Positions 6,459 to 13,066 of a DNA stretch of 16,567 bases are shown piece after piece. The DNA comes from Halomonas halophila (GTDB lineage Bacteria > Pseudomonadota > Gammaproteobacteria > Pseudomonadales > Halomonadaceae), in the NCBI GenBank assembly GCA_002433675.1, contig DJIP01000174.1, positions 563 to 17,129 of the forward strand. Reading direction: 5' to 3'. Numbering within the stretch: position 1 is the first letter of the stretch; every line of letters starts with the position of its first letter. Position numbers and translations under genes: made by a program. Under the pieces are notes generated by a model. The model did no database searches. It was not told where the DNA came from and saw only the letters and a list, made by a program, of their open reading frames with translations.

Positions 6459-6968
6459 ATGAAACTCAGTCGCCTGCTGTTTGGCCTTTTTGCCCTGGGG
6501 GTGGCCACGCTGTTCGGGGTCACCTCGCTGGGTTATCCCGACGCCGCGGCGCGGATGCCGCTGATCTACGCGGTGGTGGTGGGGCTATTCGCCGTTGCCA
6601 TGATCGTGCAGGAGCTGACCGCACGATCGCGTGCGCGGGCCCAGGCCTCGGCGAGTGCCGCGCCTACCCTCGAGGGCAGTCAGCTGGCCGAGGGCGAACT
6701 CACCGAAGGCGATAGCGCGCCCGCGCCGCCCGCCAGGCCGCTCAAGGCGATGGCGGTGTTCGCGTTCGCCGCCGTCTACATCTACAGCATCTCCTGGCTC
6801 GGCTACGTGGTCGCCACGGCGGCCTTCATGGGCCTGTCATTGTGGCTGGTGCGCCATGTGTCGCTGCGCTTCAGCCTGATCGGCATCGCCGGTTTGATCA
6901 CCGTGGTCTGCCTGGTGTTCATCGGCTTTCTGGGCCTGCCCGTGCCGCTGCTGCCACCGCTGTTTTAA
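6459..6968 (+). CDS. tctB: TctB-family small membrane subunit of the tripartite tricarboxylate transporter
   Basis: This 169-residue inner-membrane protein has the four-helix pattern of TctB: hydrophobic segments at about residues 4-24, 33-53, 94-128 (two helices) and 136-165. A hydrophilic loop rich in Ala, Glu and Pro (about 55-93) lies between helices 2 and 3. The C-terminus LGLPVPLLPPLF is typical. TctB assists the large TctA channel; its exact role in the complex is poorly defined. I chose the ATG at 6459, with GGGAG 8 nt upstream; the TTG at 6405 lies inside the hairpin after tctC and would add a non-membrane leader. Seventy-nine bp separate it from tctA. TctB proteins are poorly conserved, so much of the identification comes from topology and position between tctC and tctA. 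Confidence 0.85.
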   Translation: MKLSRLLFGLFALGVATLFGVTSLGYPDAAARMPLIYAVVVGLFAVAMIVQELTARSRARAQASASAAPTLEGSQLAEGELTEGDSAPAPPARPLKAMAVFAFAAVYIYSISWLGYVVATAAFMGLSLWLVRHVSLRFSLIGIAGLITVVCLVFIGFLGLPVPLLPPLF

Positions 6969-7047
6969 GTCCTGTCGTGCGCTTCGCCACATCGATCGGC
7001 TTCGCTGAGGTCGTCATTGCACCCGCGCGAACCTGGAGCCTGACCCT

Positions 7048-8556
7048 ATGAACGACTCGCTTGTGATGGTGGGGCTGAGCAATGTGCTCACCTTCACCAA
7101 TATTGCGCTGATCCTCGGCGGCACCCTGCTGGGGCTGTTCGTCGGCGCCATGCCGGGGCTGTCCGCCACCATGGCACTGGCGCTGCTGTTGCCGCTGACC
7201 TTTACCATGGACCCGGCGACCGGGCTTAGCATGCTGGCCTCGCTGTACGTCGGCGCCTCCTACGGCGGCTCCATCGCCGCCATTCTGCTGCGGACCCCGG
7301 GGACGCCCTCGGCGGCGGCCACGGTGCTCGACGGCTTTCCGCTGTCCCAGCAGGGCCAGGCGGGAAAGGCGCTGGGGGTGTCGCTGTTCGCTTCCTTCTT
7401 TGGCGGCCTGATGAGCGGTATCGCCCTGCTGACCGCCGCGCCGCTGCTGGGCGTGCTGGTGTTGAAGTTCGGCCCGGTGGAGCTGTTCGCCATCGCTGTG
7501 CTGGGCATCACCATCATCGGCTCGCTGTCCCAGGGCTCCATCGTCAGCGGGCTGTTGTCCGGCATCATGGGGCTGCTGCTCAGTACCGTGGGCATGGACC
7601 TGATCACCGGCACGCCGCGCATGACCTTTGGCAACATCAACCTGTTCTCCGGCATCGAATTCACGGTGGCGCTGATCGGGCTGTTCTCGATTCCCCAGGC
7701 GTTGATCCTGATCGAAAACGCCCACGACAGCGACAAGGTGGCCAGCAAGATCACCGATCGGCTGGTGCCGCGGCTGAAAGAGCTGCGCACGCTGATGCCC
7801 AACATCCTGCGCTCCGGCGGCATCGGTATCGTCACCGGCCTGATCCCCGGCACCGGCGGCGACACCGCGAGCTGGTTTGCCTACAACGAGGCCAAGCGCT
7901 TTGCCAAGGACAAGACCCGCTTCGGCAAGGGCGACATCGCCGGTGTCGCCGCCCCCGAGGCCGCCAATAACGCGGTGGTCGGTGGTGCCCTGATTCCGAC
8001 CATCGCCCTCGGCATTCCCGGCAGTTCGTCCACCGCCATCCTGCTGGGGGCGCTGATGGTCCAGGGCATCCTGCCAGGCCCCAACCTGCTCACCGACTAT
8101 GGCGATGTCACCTACACCCTGATCTGGGCGGTGATCTTCGCCAATATCGGCCTGCTGGCGGTGGGGCTGATGTTCACCCGGCTGTGCGTCGGGGTGACCA
8201 AGGTGCCGGACAGCTTTGTTGCCTGCGCCATCATCACCCTGTGCGTGATCGGTGCCTTCGCCATCAACAACAGTCTGTTCGAGGTAGGGCTGATGCTCGG
8301 CTTCGGCCTGTTCGGCTACTGGATGAACAAGGCCGGCATCTCACCTGCGCCGATGGTCATCGGTCTGATCCTGGGGCCGGTGATGGAGACCAGCTTCCAG
8401 CAGTCGATGCTGATCGGCCAGAACAGCCCGATGATCTTCGTCGAGAGCCCCATCGCCATGGTGCTGCTCGGCATCGCGGTGCTGTCGATCCTCCAGGCCA
8501 CGCCGGTATTCCGCTGGCTGAGAAGCTCGTTGCGGCGCGGTGCACGCACCGGCTGA
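7048..8556 (+). CDS. tctA: TctA-family large membrane subunit of the tripartite tricarboxylate transporter
   Basis: This 502-residue inner-membrane protein is the substrate-translocating subunit, the usual length for TctA, with about a dozen hydrophobic segments. The two family hallmark repeats are present: GAMPGLSATMALALLLPL at residues 33-50, and TGLIPGTGGDTASW around 263-276, both with the conserved PG motif. Other conserved stretches include SYGGSIAAILLRTPGTPSA (71-89) and a later ALGIPGSSSTAILLGAL segment. Transport is expected to be driven by an ion gradient. The ATG at 7048 has a TGGAG Shine-Dalgarno site. It completes the tctCBA set; a hairpin and a CAAC-rich spacer separate it from the first enzyme gene. 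Confidence 0.94.
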   Translation: MNDSLVMVGLSNVLTFTNIALILGGTLLGLFVGAMPGLSATMALALLLPLTFTMDPATGLSMLASLYVGASYGGSIAAILLRTPGTPSAAATVLDGFPLSQQGQAGKALGVSLFASFFGGLMSGIALLTAAPLLGVLVLKFGPVELFAIAVLGITIIGSLSQGSIVSGLLSGIMGLLLSTVGMDLITGTPRMTFGNINLFSGIEFTVALIGLFSIPQALILIENAHDSDKVASKITDRLVPRLKELRTLMPNILRSGGIGIVTGLIPGTGGDTASWFAYNEAKRFAKDKTRFGKGDIAGVAAPEAANNAVVGGALIPTIALGIPGSSSTAILLGALMVQGILPGPNLLTDYGDVTYTLIWAVIFANIGLLAVGLMFTRLCVGVTKVPDSFVACAIITLCVIGAFAINNSLFEVGLMLGFGLFGYWMNKAGISPAPMVIGLILGPVMETSFQQSMLIGQNSPMIFVESPIAMVLLGIAVLSILQATPVFRWLRSSLRRGARTG

Positions 8557-8561
8557 TCGCG

Positions 8562-8594
8562 GCGCTGTCACCGCTTCGATAGCGGCGACAGCGC
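8562..8594 (+). repeat. Intercistronic hairpin between tctA and the enolase-superfamily gene
   Basis: GCGCTGTC (8562-8569) pairs with GACAGCGC (8587-8594). After one A/C mismatch, CCGCT (8571-8575) pairs with AGCGG (8581-8585) around a TCGAT loop. It begins 5 nt after the tctA stop and has only TT after it, so it looks like an mRNA-processing or stability element rather than a terminator. Confidence 0.75.
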
Positions 8595-8655
8595 TTCGAC
8601 CACGCCAGCAACAACGCTAGCGACAACCACAACAATATCTTGAAAGGAGCCCACC

Positions 8656-9777
8656 ATGACGCGTATCAGCGACGTCCGTGCCCGCACCATCAGTGTTCCG
8701 CTGGATCATCCCACCAGCTTCTCCAATCGCCAGGTGTTCAAGCGCGACTACGCCCTGGTGGAGGTCGAAGGCGACGACGGCGTGGTCGGGATCGGCTTCT
8801 GCTACGGCGGCAACAATGCCGGTCTGCTGGTATCACAGGCGGTTCGCGAGCTGCTGAGGCCAGTACTGCTGGGGGCCGACGCCCACGCCACCGAAGGCCT
8901 GTGGCAGGCCATGTATCAGGAGTCGCTGCTGCATGGTCGCTGTGGCTCGGTGATGCGGGCCATCAGCATTCTCGACACCGCCCTGTGGGATCGCAACGCC
9001 CGGGCGGCGGGGCTTCCGCTGTACAAGTACCTGGGGGCGAGTGACAGCGACAGCGTCCCGGCCTACGCCAGCGGCGGCTACTACCTCGACGGCAAGACGC
9101 CGGCGATGCTGGGCGATGAAATGGCCGGCTACGTGGCGCAGGGCTTCAAGGCGGTGAAGCTGAAGGTGGGCCGCGAGGACCTGGCCGGGGAAGAGGCGCG
9201 ACTGGCGGCGGTGCGCGAGGCGGTCGGCCCCCATGTGGCGGTGATGATGGATGCCAACAACGCCTGGCGCGACCTGCCTTCGGCGCTCGAGTTCATGCGC
9301 ATGGCCGAAGCGTACTCGCCGTTCTGGATCGAGGAGCCGTTCAGCCCCGACGACATCGACAATCACCGCCGACTGGCCGAGCGCACCCCGGTGCCGGTCG
9401 CTACCGGTGAGATCGAGGCCGGACGCTGGCGCTTCAAGGAGCTTCTGGACAAGGAGGCGGCGATGATCCTGCAGACCGATGCCGCGGTGTGCGGGGGCAT
9501 CACCGAGTTTCGCCGCATCACCGCCACGGCGGCGAGCTACGGGGTCGAGGTCTATCCCCACTGGTTCCATGACCTGCACGTGCACCTGGTGGCCTCGGCG
9601 CCCAACGCGCGGATGGTGGAGTTCTTCGCCGATGACCAGGTCCTCAACTTCCGCCGGCTGATCGACACCCAGCTTGAGTTCTCCGACGGCAACCTGCTGC
9701 TGCCGAGTGCCCCGGGCCTTGGCTTCAACTTCGACAGCGAGGCGCTGGAGCGCTACGCCAGCGAGCCCTGGTCGTGA
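8656..9777 (+). CDS. Enolase-superfamily enzyme, mandelate racemase group (probable acid-sugar dehydratase or racemase)
   Basis: This 373-residue enzyme has the N-terminal capping domain (about 1-130) and a (beta/alpha)7-beta barrel. Active-site residues can be placed: K168 and K170 of the KLK motif on strand 2; Mg2+ ligands D199 (MMDANNAW), the glutamate pair E226/E227 (WIEEPF) and E252 (TGEIEAG); and the His-Asp dyad as D275 (QTDAAVCGG) with H302 (YPHWFHD). Both the Lys base and the His-Asp dyad are intact, which is the mandelate racemase subgroup pattern shared by racemases and sugar-acid dehydratases, not the muconate cycloisomerase pattern. The start has a strong AAAGGAG site. Between a carboxylate transporter and a DapA-like lyase, dehydration to a 2-keto-3-deoxy acid is the best guess. 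Racemisation of a 2-hydroxy acid for the FMN dehydrogenase downstream is the main alternative. Confidence 0.9.
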   Translation: MTRISDVRARTISVPLDHPTSFSNRQVFKRDYALVEVEGDDGVVGIGFCYGGNNAGLLVSQAVRELLRPVLLGADAHATEGLWQAMYQESLLHGRCGSVMRAISILDTALWDRNARAAGLPLYKYLGASDSDSVPAYASGGYYLDGKTPAMLGDEMAGYVAQGFKAVKLKVGREDLAGEEARLAAVREAVGPHVAVMMDANNAWRDLPSALEFMRMAEAYSPFWIEEPFSPDDIDNHRRLAERTPVPVATGEIEAGRWRFKELLDKEAAMILQTDAAVCGGITEFRRITATAASYGVEVYPHWFHDLHVHLVASAPNARMVEFFADDQVLNFRRLIDTQLEFSDGNLLLPSAPGLGFNFDSEALERYASEPWS

Positions 9778-9796
9778 CTCGTCGTCATCGGACGCT

Positions 9797-9815
9797 GGTC
9801 GGGCGGGGCCCGACC
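9797..9815 (+). repeat. Intercistronic hairpin between the enolase-superfamily and DapA-like genes
   Basis: GGTCGGG (9797-9803) pairs with CCCGACC (9809-9815) around a CGGGG loop; the closing C9804-G9808 pair could extend it to 8 bp. It begins 19 nt after the upstream stop and has no T-tract. Confidence 0.65.
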
Positions 9816-9853
9816 GCGATCGAGTGCTCCATCCCATTCAAGGAAATCGCATC

Positions 9854-10795
9854 ATGACAGCCACCAACCTGGCCCATGCCAGCGACGCCTGGTCGCCGGT
9901 GATCACCCCCTTCACGTCGAATCTTGCCGTCGATACCGAGCGCTTTATTGCCCACTGCCGTTGGCTCGATTTCCACGGGGTCGGACTCGCGGTGTTTGGC
10001 ACCAACTCCGAGGCCAACTCCTTGACCCTTGGCGAGAAGCGCGAGCTGCTCTCGCAACTGGGTCAGGCAGGCATCGATCCCTCCCGGCTGATGCCGGGCA
10101 CCGGCCACTGTGCCATCGACGATACGGTCGTGCTGACCCGCGACGCGGTAGACATGGGCGCGGCCGGAGTGCTGATGCTGCCGCCGTTCTACTACAAGGG
10201 CGTCAGCGACGAGGGGCTCTATCGCTACTATTCCGAGGTCATCGAGCGGGTAGGCGATGCGCGCCTGCGGCTGTATCTCTACCATATTCCGCCGGTGGCC
10301 CAGGTACCGCTGTCGATCGAGCTGATCGCACGGCTGCGCGAGGCCTTCCCCGAGATGGTCGCGGGGATCAAGGACAGTGGTGGCGACTTCGCCAATACTC
10401 AGGCACTGATCGACGCCTTCGGTGCCGACGGCTTTGCGGTGTACGCCGGCAGCGAGCGTTTTCTGCTGGACACACTGCGCTGCGGTGGTGCGGGCTGCAT
10501 CAGTGCCACCGCCAACGTCAATCCGGCGGCCATCGCCGGGCTCGCCGCCGACTGGCAGACCGCCGAGGCCGATGAACGCCAGGCAGGGCTGAACGCCATG
10601 CGCGATCTATTCGAGCGCTACCCGTTGATACCGGCGATGAAGGCGGCTACCGCACATTTTTCGGGACAGGCGTCCTGGGCGACGCTACGCCCGCCCCTGG
10701 TGGAGCTGGCGTCAGCGCGTCACCAGGAGCTGATCGTGGCGCTGGAAGAACGAGACTTCGCCATGCCGGGACTCAAGGAGGAACAACATGGATAA
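9854..10795 (+). CDS. DapA/NanA-family lyase (Schiff-base aldolase or dehydratase)
   Basis: This 313-residue TIM-barrel protein belongs to the dihydrodipicolinate synthase / N-acetylneuraminate lyase superfamily. The Schiff-base lysine is K173 in GIKDSGGD, and the proton-relay tyrosine is Y143 in YLYHIPP. The substrate-carboxylate loop reads GTNSEA (residues 49-54) instead of the GTTGE of true DapA, and the arginine that follows the YNVPxR motif in DapA is missing. It is therefore unlikely to make dihydrodipicolinate. Members with this pattern act as 2-keto acid aldolases or related lyases, usually releasing or using pyruvate. It would cleave the 2-keto-3-deoxy product of a neighbouring dehydratase. 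I chose the ATG at 9854, with AAGGA about 10 nt upstream; the frame is open back to 9674 only as a shadow of the previous gene. Its stop overlaps the next start by 8 bp. Confidence 0.9.
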   Translation: MTATNLAHASDAWSPVITPFTSNLAVDTERFIAHCRWLDFHGVGLAVFGTNSEANSLTLGEKRELLSQLGQAGIDPSRLMPGTGHCAIDDTVVLTRDAVDMGAAGVLMLPPFYYKGVSDEGLYRYYSEVIERVGDARLRLYLYHIPPVAQVPLSIELIARLREAFPEMVAGIKDSGGDFANTQALIDAFGADGFAVYAGSERFLLDTLRCGGAGCISATANVNPAAIAGLAADWQTAEADERQAGLNAMRDLFERYPLIPAMKAATAHFSGQASWATLRPPLVELASARHQELIVALEERDFAMPGLKEEQHG

Positions 10796-11810
10796 AGCAC
10801 CCGCTACCCGCGATCGTGGGCAGGCGCCTCGTATCGTCGCCCTGAGACGCCTGGGCGAGGAGGAACTCGCGGCCTTGAACGAGGTGGGTCAGGTGGACTA
10901 TTTCGAGGATCTGAACGAAGGCAATCGCGAGGCCTTCGAGGCAGCGATGGCCAGCGCCCACGGGCTGATCGGCGGCAAGCTCGAACTCGATGAGGCGATG
11001 CTCGAGCGCTCGCCCCATCTCGAGGTGGTGTCGACCATCTCGGTAGGCTACGACCAGCTGCCGCTCGAGGCGATGAATCGCCGGGGCATCCTGCTGTGCA
11101 ATACCCCGGACGTGCTCACCGAGACCACCGCAGATACCGCCTTTGCCCTGATCATGGCGACCCAGCGGCGGCTGGTGGAACTGTCCTGCATGGTGCGGGA
11201 AGGACGCTGGAAGTCCCATGTCGGGCCCGACCAGTTTGGTCACGACGTGCACGGCAAGACACTGGGCATCGTCGGCGCGGGGCGCATCGGCGCGGCGATC
11301 GCCAGGCGCGGAGCCCTGGGCTTCGGCATGTCGGTGCTGTACACCTCGCGGGCGCCGAAGCCCGAGCTCGAGCACAGCCTCGGTGCCGAACACTGCACCC
11401 TGGACGAGCTGCTCGCGCGTGCTGACATCGTCTGTCTGGCGGTGCCCTACAGCGATGATACCCATCGCCTGATCGACGCCGCCGCCCTTGCCCGGATGAA
11501 GCCCTCCGCGGCGCTGATCAACATCGCCCGGGGCAAGGTCGTCGATGAGAACGCGCTGATCGAGGCGCTGGAACAAGGCATCATCCGCGCCGCCGGGCTC
11601 GACGTCTTCACCCAGGAGCCGCTGGACGCCGACTCGCCGCTCACGCGCATGGACAACGTGGTGGTGCTGCCGCATATCGGTTCGGCGACCCACGAGACCC
11701 GTGCGGCCATGGCGCGGCGCGCGGTAGACAACTTGATCGGTGCGCTGGTCGGCGAGGGCCCGGTCAACGCCGTCAACCAGGCGTCCTGGCGAGCGGGGAG
11801 GGCATCATGA
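10788..11810 (+). CDS. D-isomer-specific 2-hydroxyacid dehydrogenase (GhrB-like)
   Basis: This 340-residue cytoplasmic NAD(P)H-dependent enzyme reduces a 2-keto acid to a D-2-hydroxy acid or the reverse. The nucleotide-binding motif is GAGRIG (163-168). The catalytic triad is R248 (NIARGKVVDE), E277 (TQEP) and H296 (LPHIGSATHE). R188 after the second strand (YTSR) suggests NADPH preference, as in glyoxylate/hydroxypyruvate/2-ketogluconate reductases. The N-terminal extension of about 14 residues (MDKAPATRDRGQAP) precedes the usual fold. The start ATG overlaps the end of the DapA-like gene by 8 bp, with AAGGAGG inside that gene, so translation is probably coupled. The natural substrate could be hydroxypyruvate, glyoxylate, a tartronate-type product or a keto-sugar acid; sequence does not decide this. 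Confidence 0.92.
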   Translation: MDKAPATRDRGQAPRIVALRRLGEEELAALNEVGQVDYFEDLNEGNREAFEAAMASAHGLIGGKLELDEAMLERSPHLEVVSTISVGYDQLPLEAMNRRGILLCNTPDVLTETTADTAFALIMATQRRLVELSCMVREGRWKSHVGPDQFGHDVHGKTLGIVGAGRIGAAIARRGALGFGMSVLYTSRAPKPELEHSLGAEHCTLDELLARADIVCLAVPYSDDTHRLIDAAALARMKPSAALINIARGKVVDENALIEALEQGIIRAAGLDVFTQEPLDADSPLTRMDNVVVLPHIGSATHETRAAMARRAVDNLIGALVGEGPVNAVNQASWRAGRAS

Positions 11811-13045
11811 AGCGACGTCTCGAGCGCATCCTGAGCCTGGACGACTTCGAGCGGGCGGCGCGCCGACATCTGCCGCGGCCCCTGTTCGGCTATGTCGCCA
11901 GCGTGGCCGAGGAGGGCGAAACGGCAAGGGCCGGTCGTGAGGCCTTCAGTGAGGTGCACTGGCTGCCCAGGGCGCTGGTCAACGTGTCGTCGATTTCCAC
12001 CGAGGTGGAGCTGTTGGGGCAGCGGTTTTCGCAGCCCTTCGGTATCGCCCCCATGGGCATCAGCGCGCTGACCGCCTACCGGGGCGACATGGTGCTGGCC
12101 GAACAGGCCCAGCGTGCCGAGATCCCGATGATCGTCAGCGCCTCCTCGTTGATACCCATGGAGGAACTCGCCGAGGCCACCGGCGCGGACTGGTTCCAGG
12201 CCTACCTGCCGGGCACCCTGGAGGGCATCGACGCCCTGCTTGAGCGGGTCATCCAGGCCGGCTACAAGCGTCTGGTCATCACTGTCGACTACCCGGTGCC
12301 GCCCAATCCGGAAAACCATCGTCGCTCGGGCTTTTCGAGCCCCTTGAAGCCGAGCGCGCGACTGGCCTGGGATGGACTGACACGTCCGCGCTGGCTGACC
12401 GGCACCTTCCTGCGCACCCTGCTGCGTCATGGCGTTCCCCACTTCGAGAACAACGCGGCGACGCGCGGCGTGCCGGTGCTGGCGAAGCACGCCGCCCGCG
12501 ACTTCGCCGGTCGGCGTCACCTGGACTGGTCGACCCTAGAGCATGTTCGATTGCGTTTTCCCGGCCAGCTGGTGGTCAAGGGCATCCTGCATCCCGACGA
12601 TGCGCGCCGGGCCTGCCAGGCGGGCGCCGACGGTCTGATCGTGTCCAACCACGGCGGCCGCCAGCTCGACGCCACGGTGGCGCCGCTGACCATGCTGCCC
12701 GAGGTGGTAAAGGCGGTGGAGGGCAAGGTTCCGGTGATGATCGATGGTGGCTTTCGTCGCGGCGGCCAGGTGCTCAAGGCGCTGGCGCTGGGGGCCGACT
12801 TCGTGTTTGTCGGCCGGCCCTTCAACTATGCGGCGAGCGTCGCCGGAGGGGCAGGGGTCGCCCACGCCATTCGTCTGATGAGCGAGGAGATCGAGCGCAA
12901 CATGGCGCTGCTCGGGGTGACCGCCATCGACCAGCTCGGCCCCCATCTGCTGCGCCGCAGGGATGGTGTCACGGCGGGTGTCACCACAGGCGCCGACACG
13001 AGTATCGGCGCAGGCGTAGAGACCGGCGACAAGGGATCCGACTGA
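11807..13045 (+). CDS. FMN-dependent L-2-hydroxyacid dehydrogenase (LldD / mandelate dehydrogenase / glycolate oxidase family)
   Basis: This 412-residue flavoenzyme oxidises an L-2-hydroxy acid to the 2-keto acid, passing electrons to quinone or O2. Active-site residues visible are Y29 (GYVASVAEEGET), Y133 (FQAYLPG), D160 (ITVDYP), K258 (VVKGI), and catalytic H282 with substrate-binding R285 in SNHGGRQLD; FMN contacts include IAPMG at 80-84. Residues about 165-230 form the variable segment that carries membrane contact in LldD and MdlB and is fairly rich in Arg and hydrophobics here. The last 27 residues (386-412) are a low-complexity Gly/Thr/Val/Asp tail not needed for the fold. The ATG overlaps the previous stop (ATGA), with GGGGAGGG upstream, so translation is probably coupled. 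It is the last gene of the cluster and ends 21 bp from a convergent gene. Lactate, glycolate and mandelate are all possible substrate classes. Confidence 0.92.
   Translation: MKRRLERILSLDDFERAARRHLPRPLFGYVASVAEEGETARAGREAFSEVHWLPRALVNVSSISTEVELLGQRFSQPFGIAPMGISALTAYRGDMVLAEQAQRAEIPMIVSASSLIPMEELAEATGADWFQAYLPGTLEGIDALLERVIQAGYKRLVITVDYPVPPNPENHRRSGFSSPLKPSARLAWDGLTRPRWLTGTFLRTLLRHGVPHFENNAATRGVPVLAKHAARDFAGRRHLDWSTLEHVRLRFPGQLVVKGILHPDDARRACQAGADGLIVSNHGGRQLDATVAPLTMLPEVVKAVEGKVPVMIDGGFRRGGQVLKALALGADFVFVGRPFNYAASVAGGAGVAHAIRLMSEEIERNMALLGVTAIDQLGPHLLRRRDGVTAGVTTGADTSIGAGVETGDKGSD
12990..13011 (+). repeat. Inverted repeat at the 3' end of the FMN dehydrogenase gene
   Basis: GCGCCGA (12990-12996) pairs with TCGGCGC (13005-13011) around an 8-nt loop, inside the low-complexity tail and 31 nt before the stop. 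No T-tract follows. I see no intrinsic terminator between 13045 and the convergent gene, so this may be the only structure near the transcript end. Confidence 0.35.
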
Positions 13046-13066
13046 GCCGCTCGCGCCGGGTGTGCG

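Noticed and set aside
8833..9837. 334-codon minus-strand frame opposite the enolase-superfamily gene
   Set aside because: Rich in Arg/His/Gly/Gln with no domain; the plus-strand gene has a complete active site and a strong ribosome-binding site.
9854..10795. Lysine-biosynthesis dapA
   Set aside because: The substrate loop and the arginine after the YNVP-type motif differ from true DapA, and the gene sits in a catabolic cluster.
11447..12520. 357-codon minus-strand frame spanning two dehydrogenase genes
   Set aside because: It crosses the boundary of two clearly real plus-strand genes and shows no recognisable motif.
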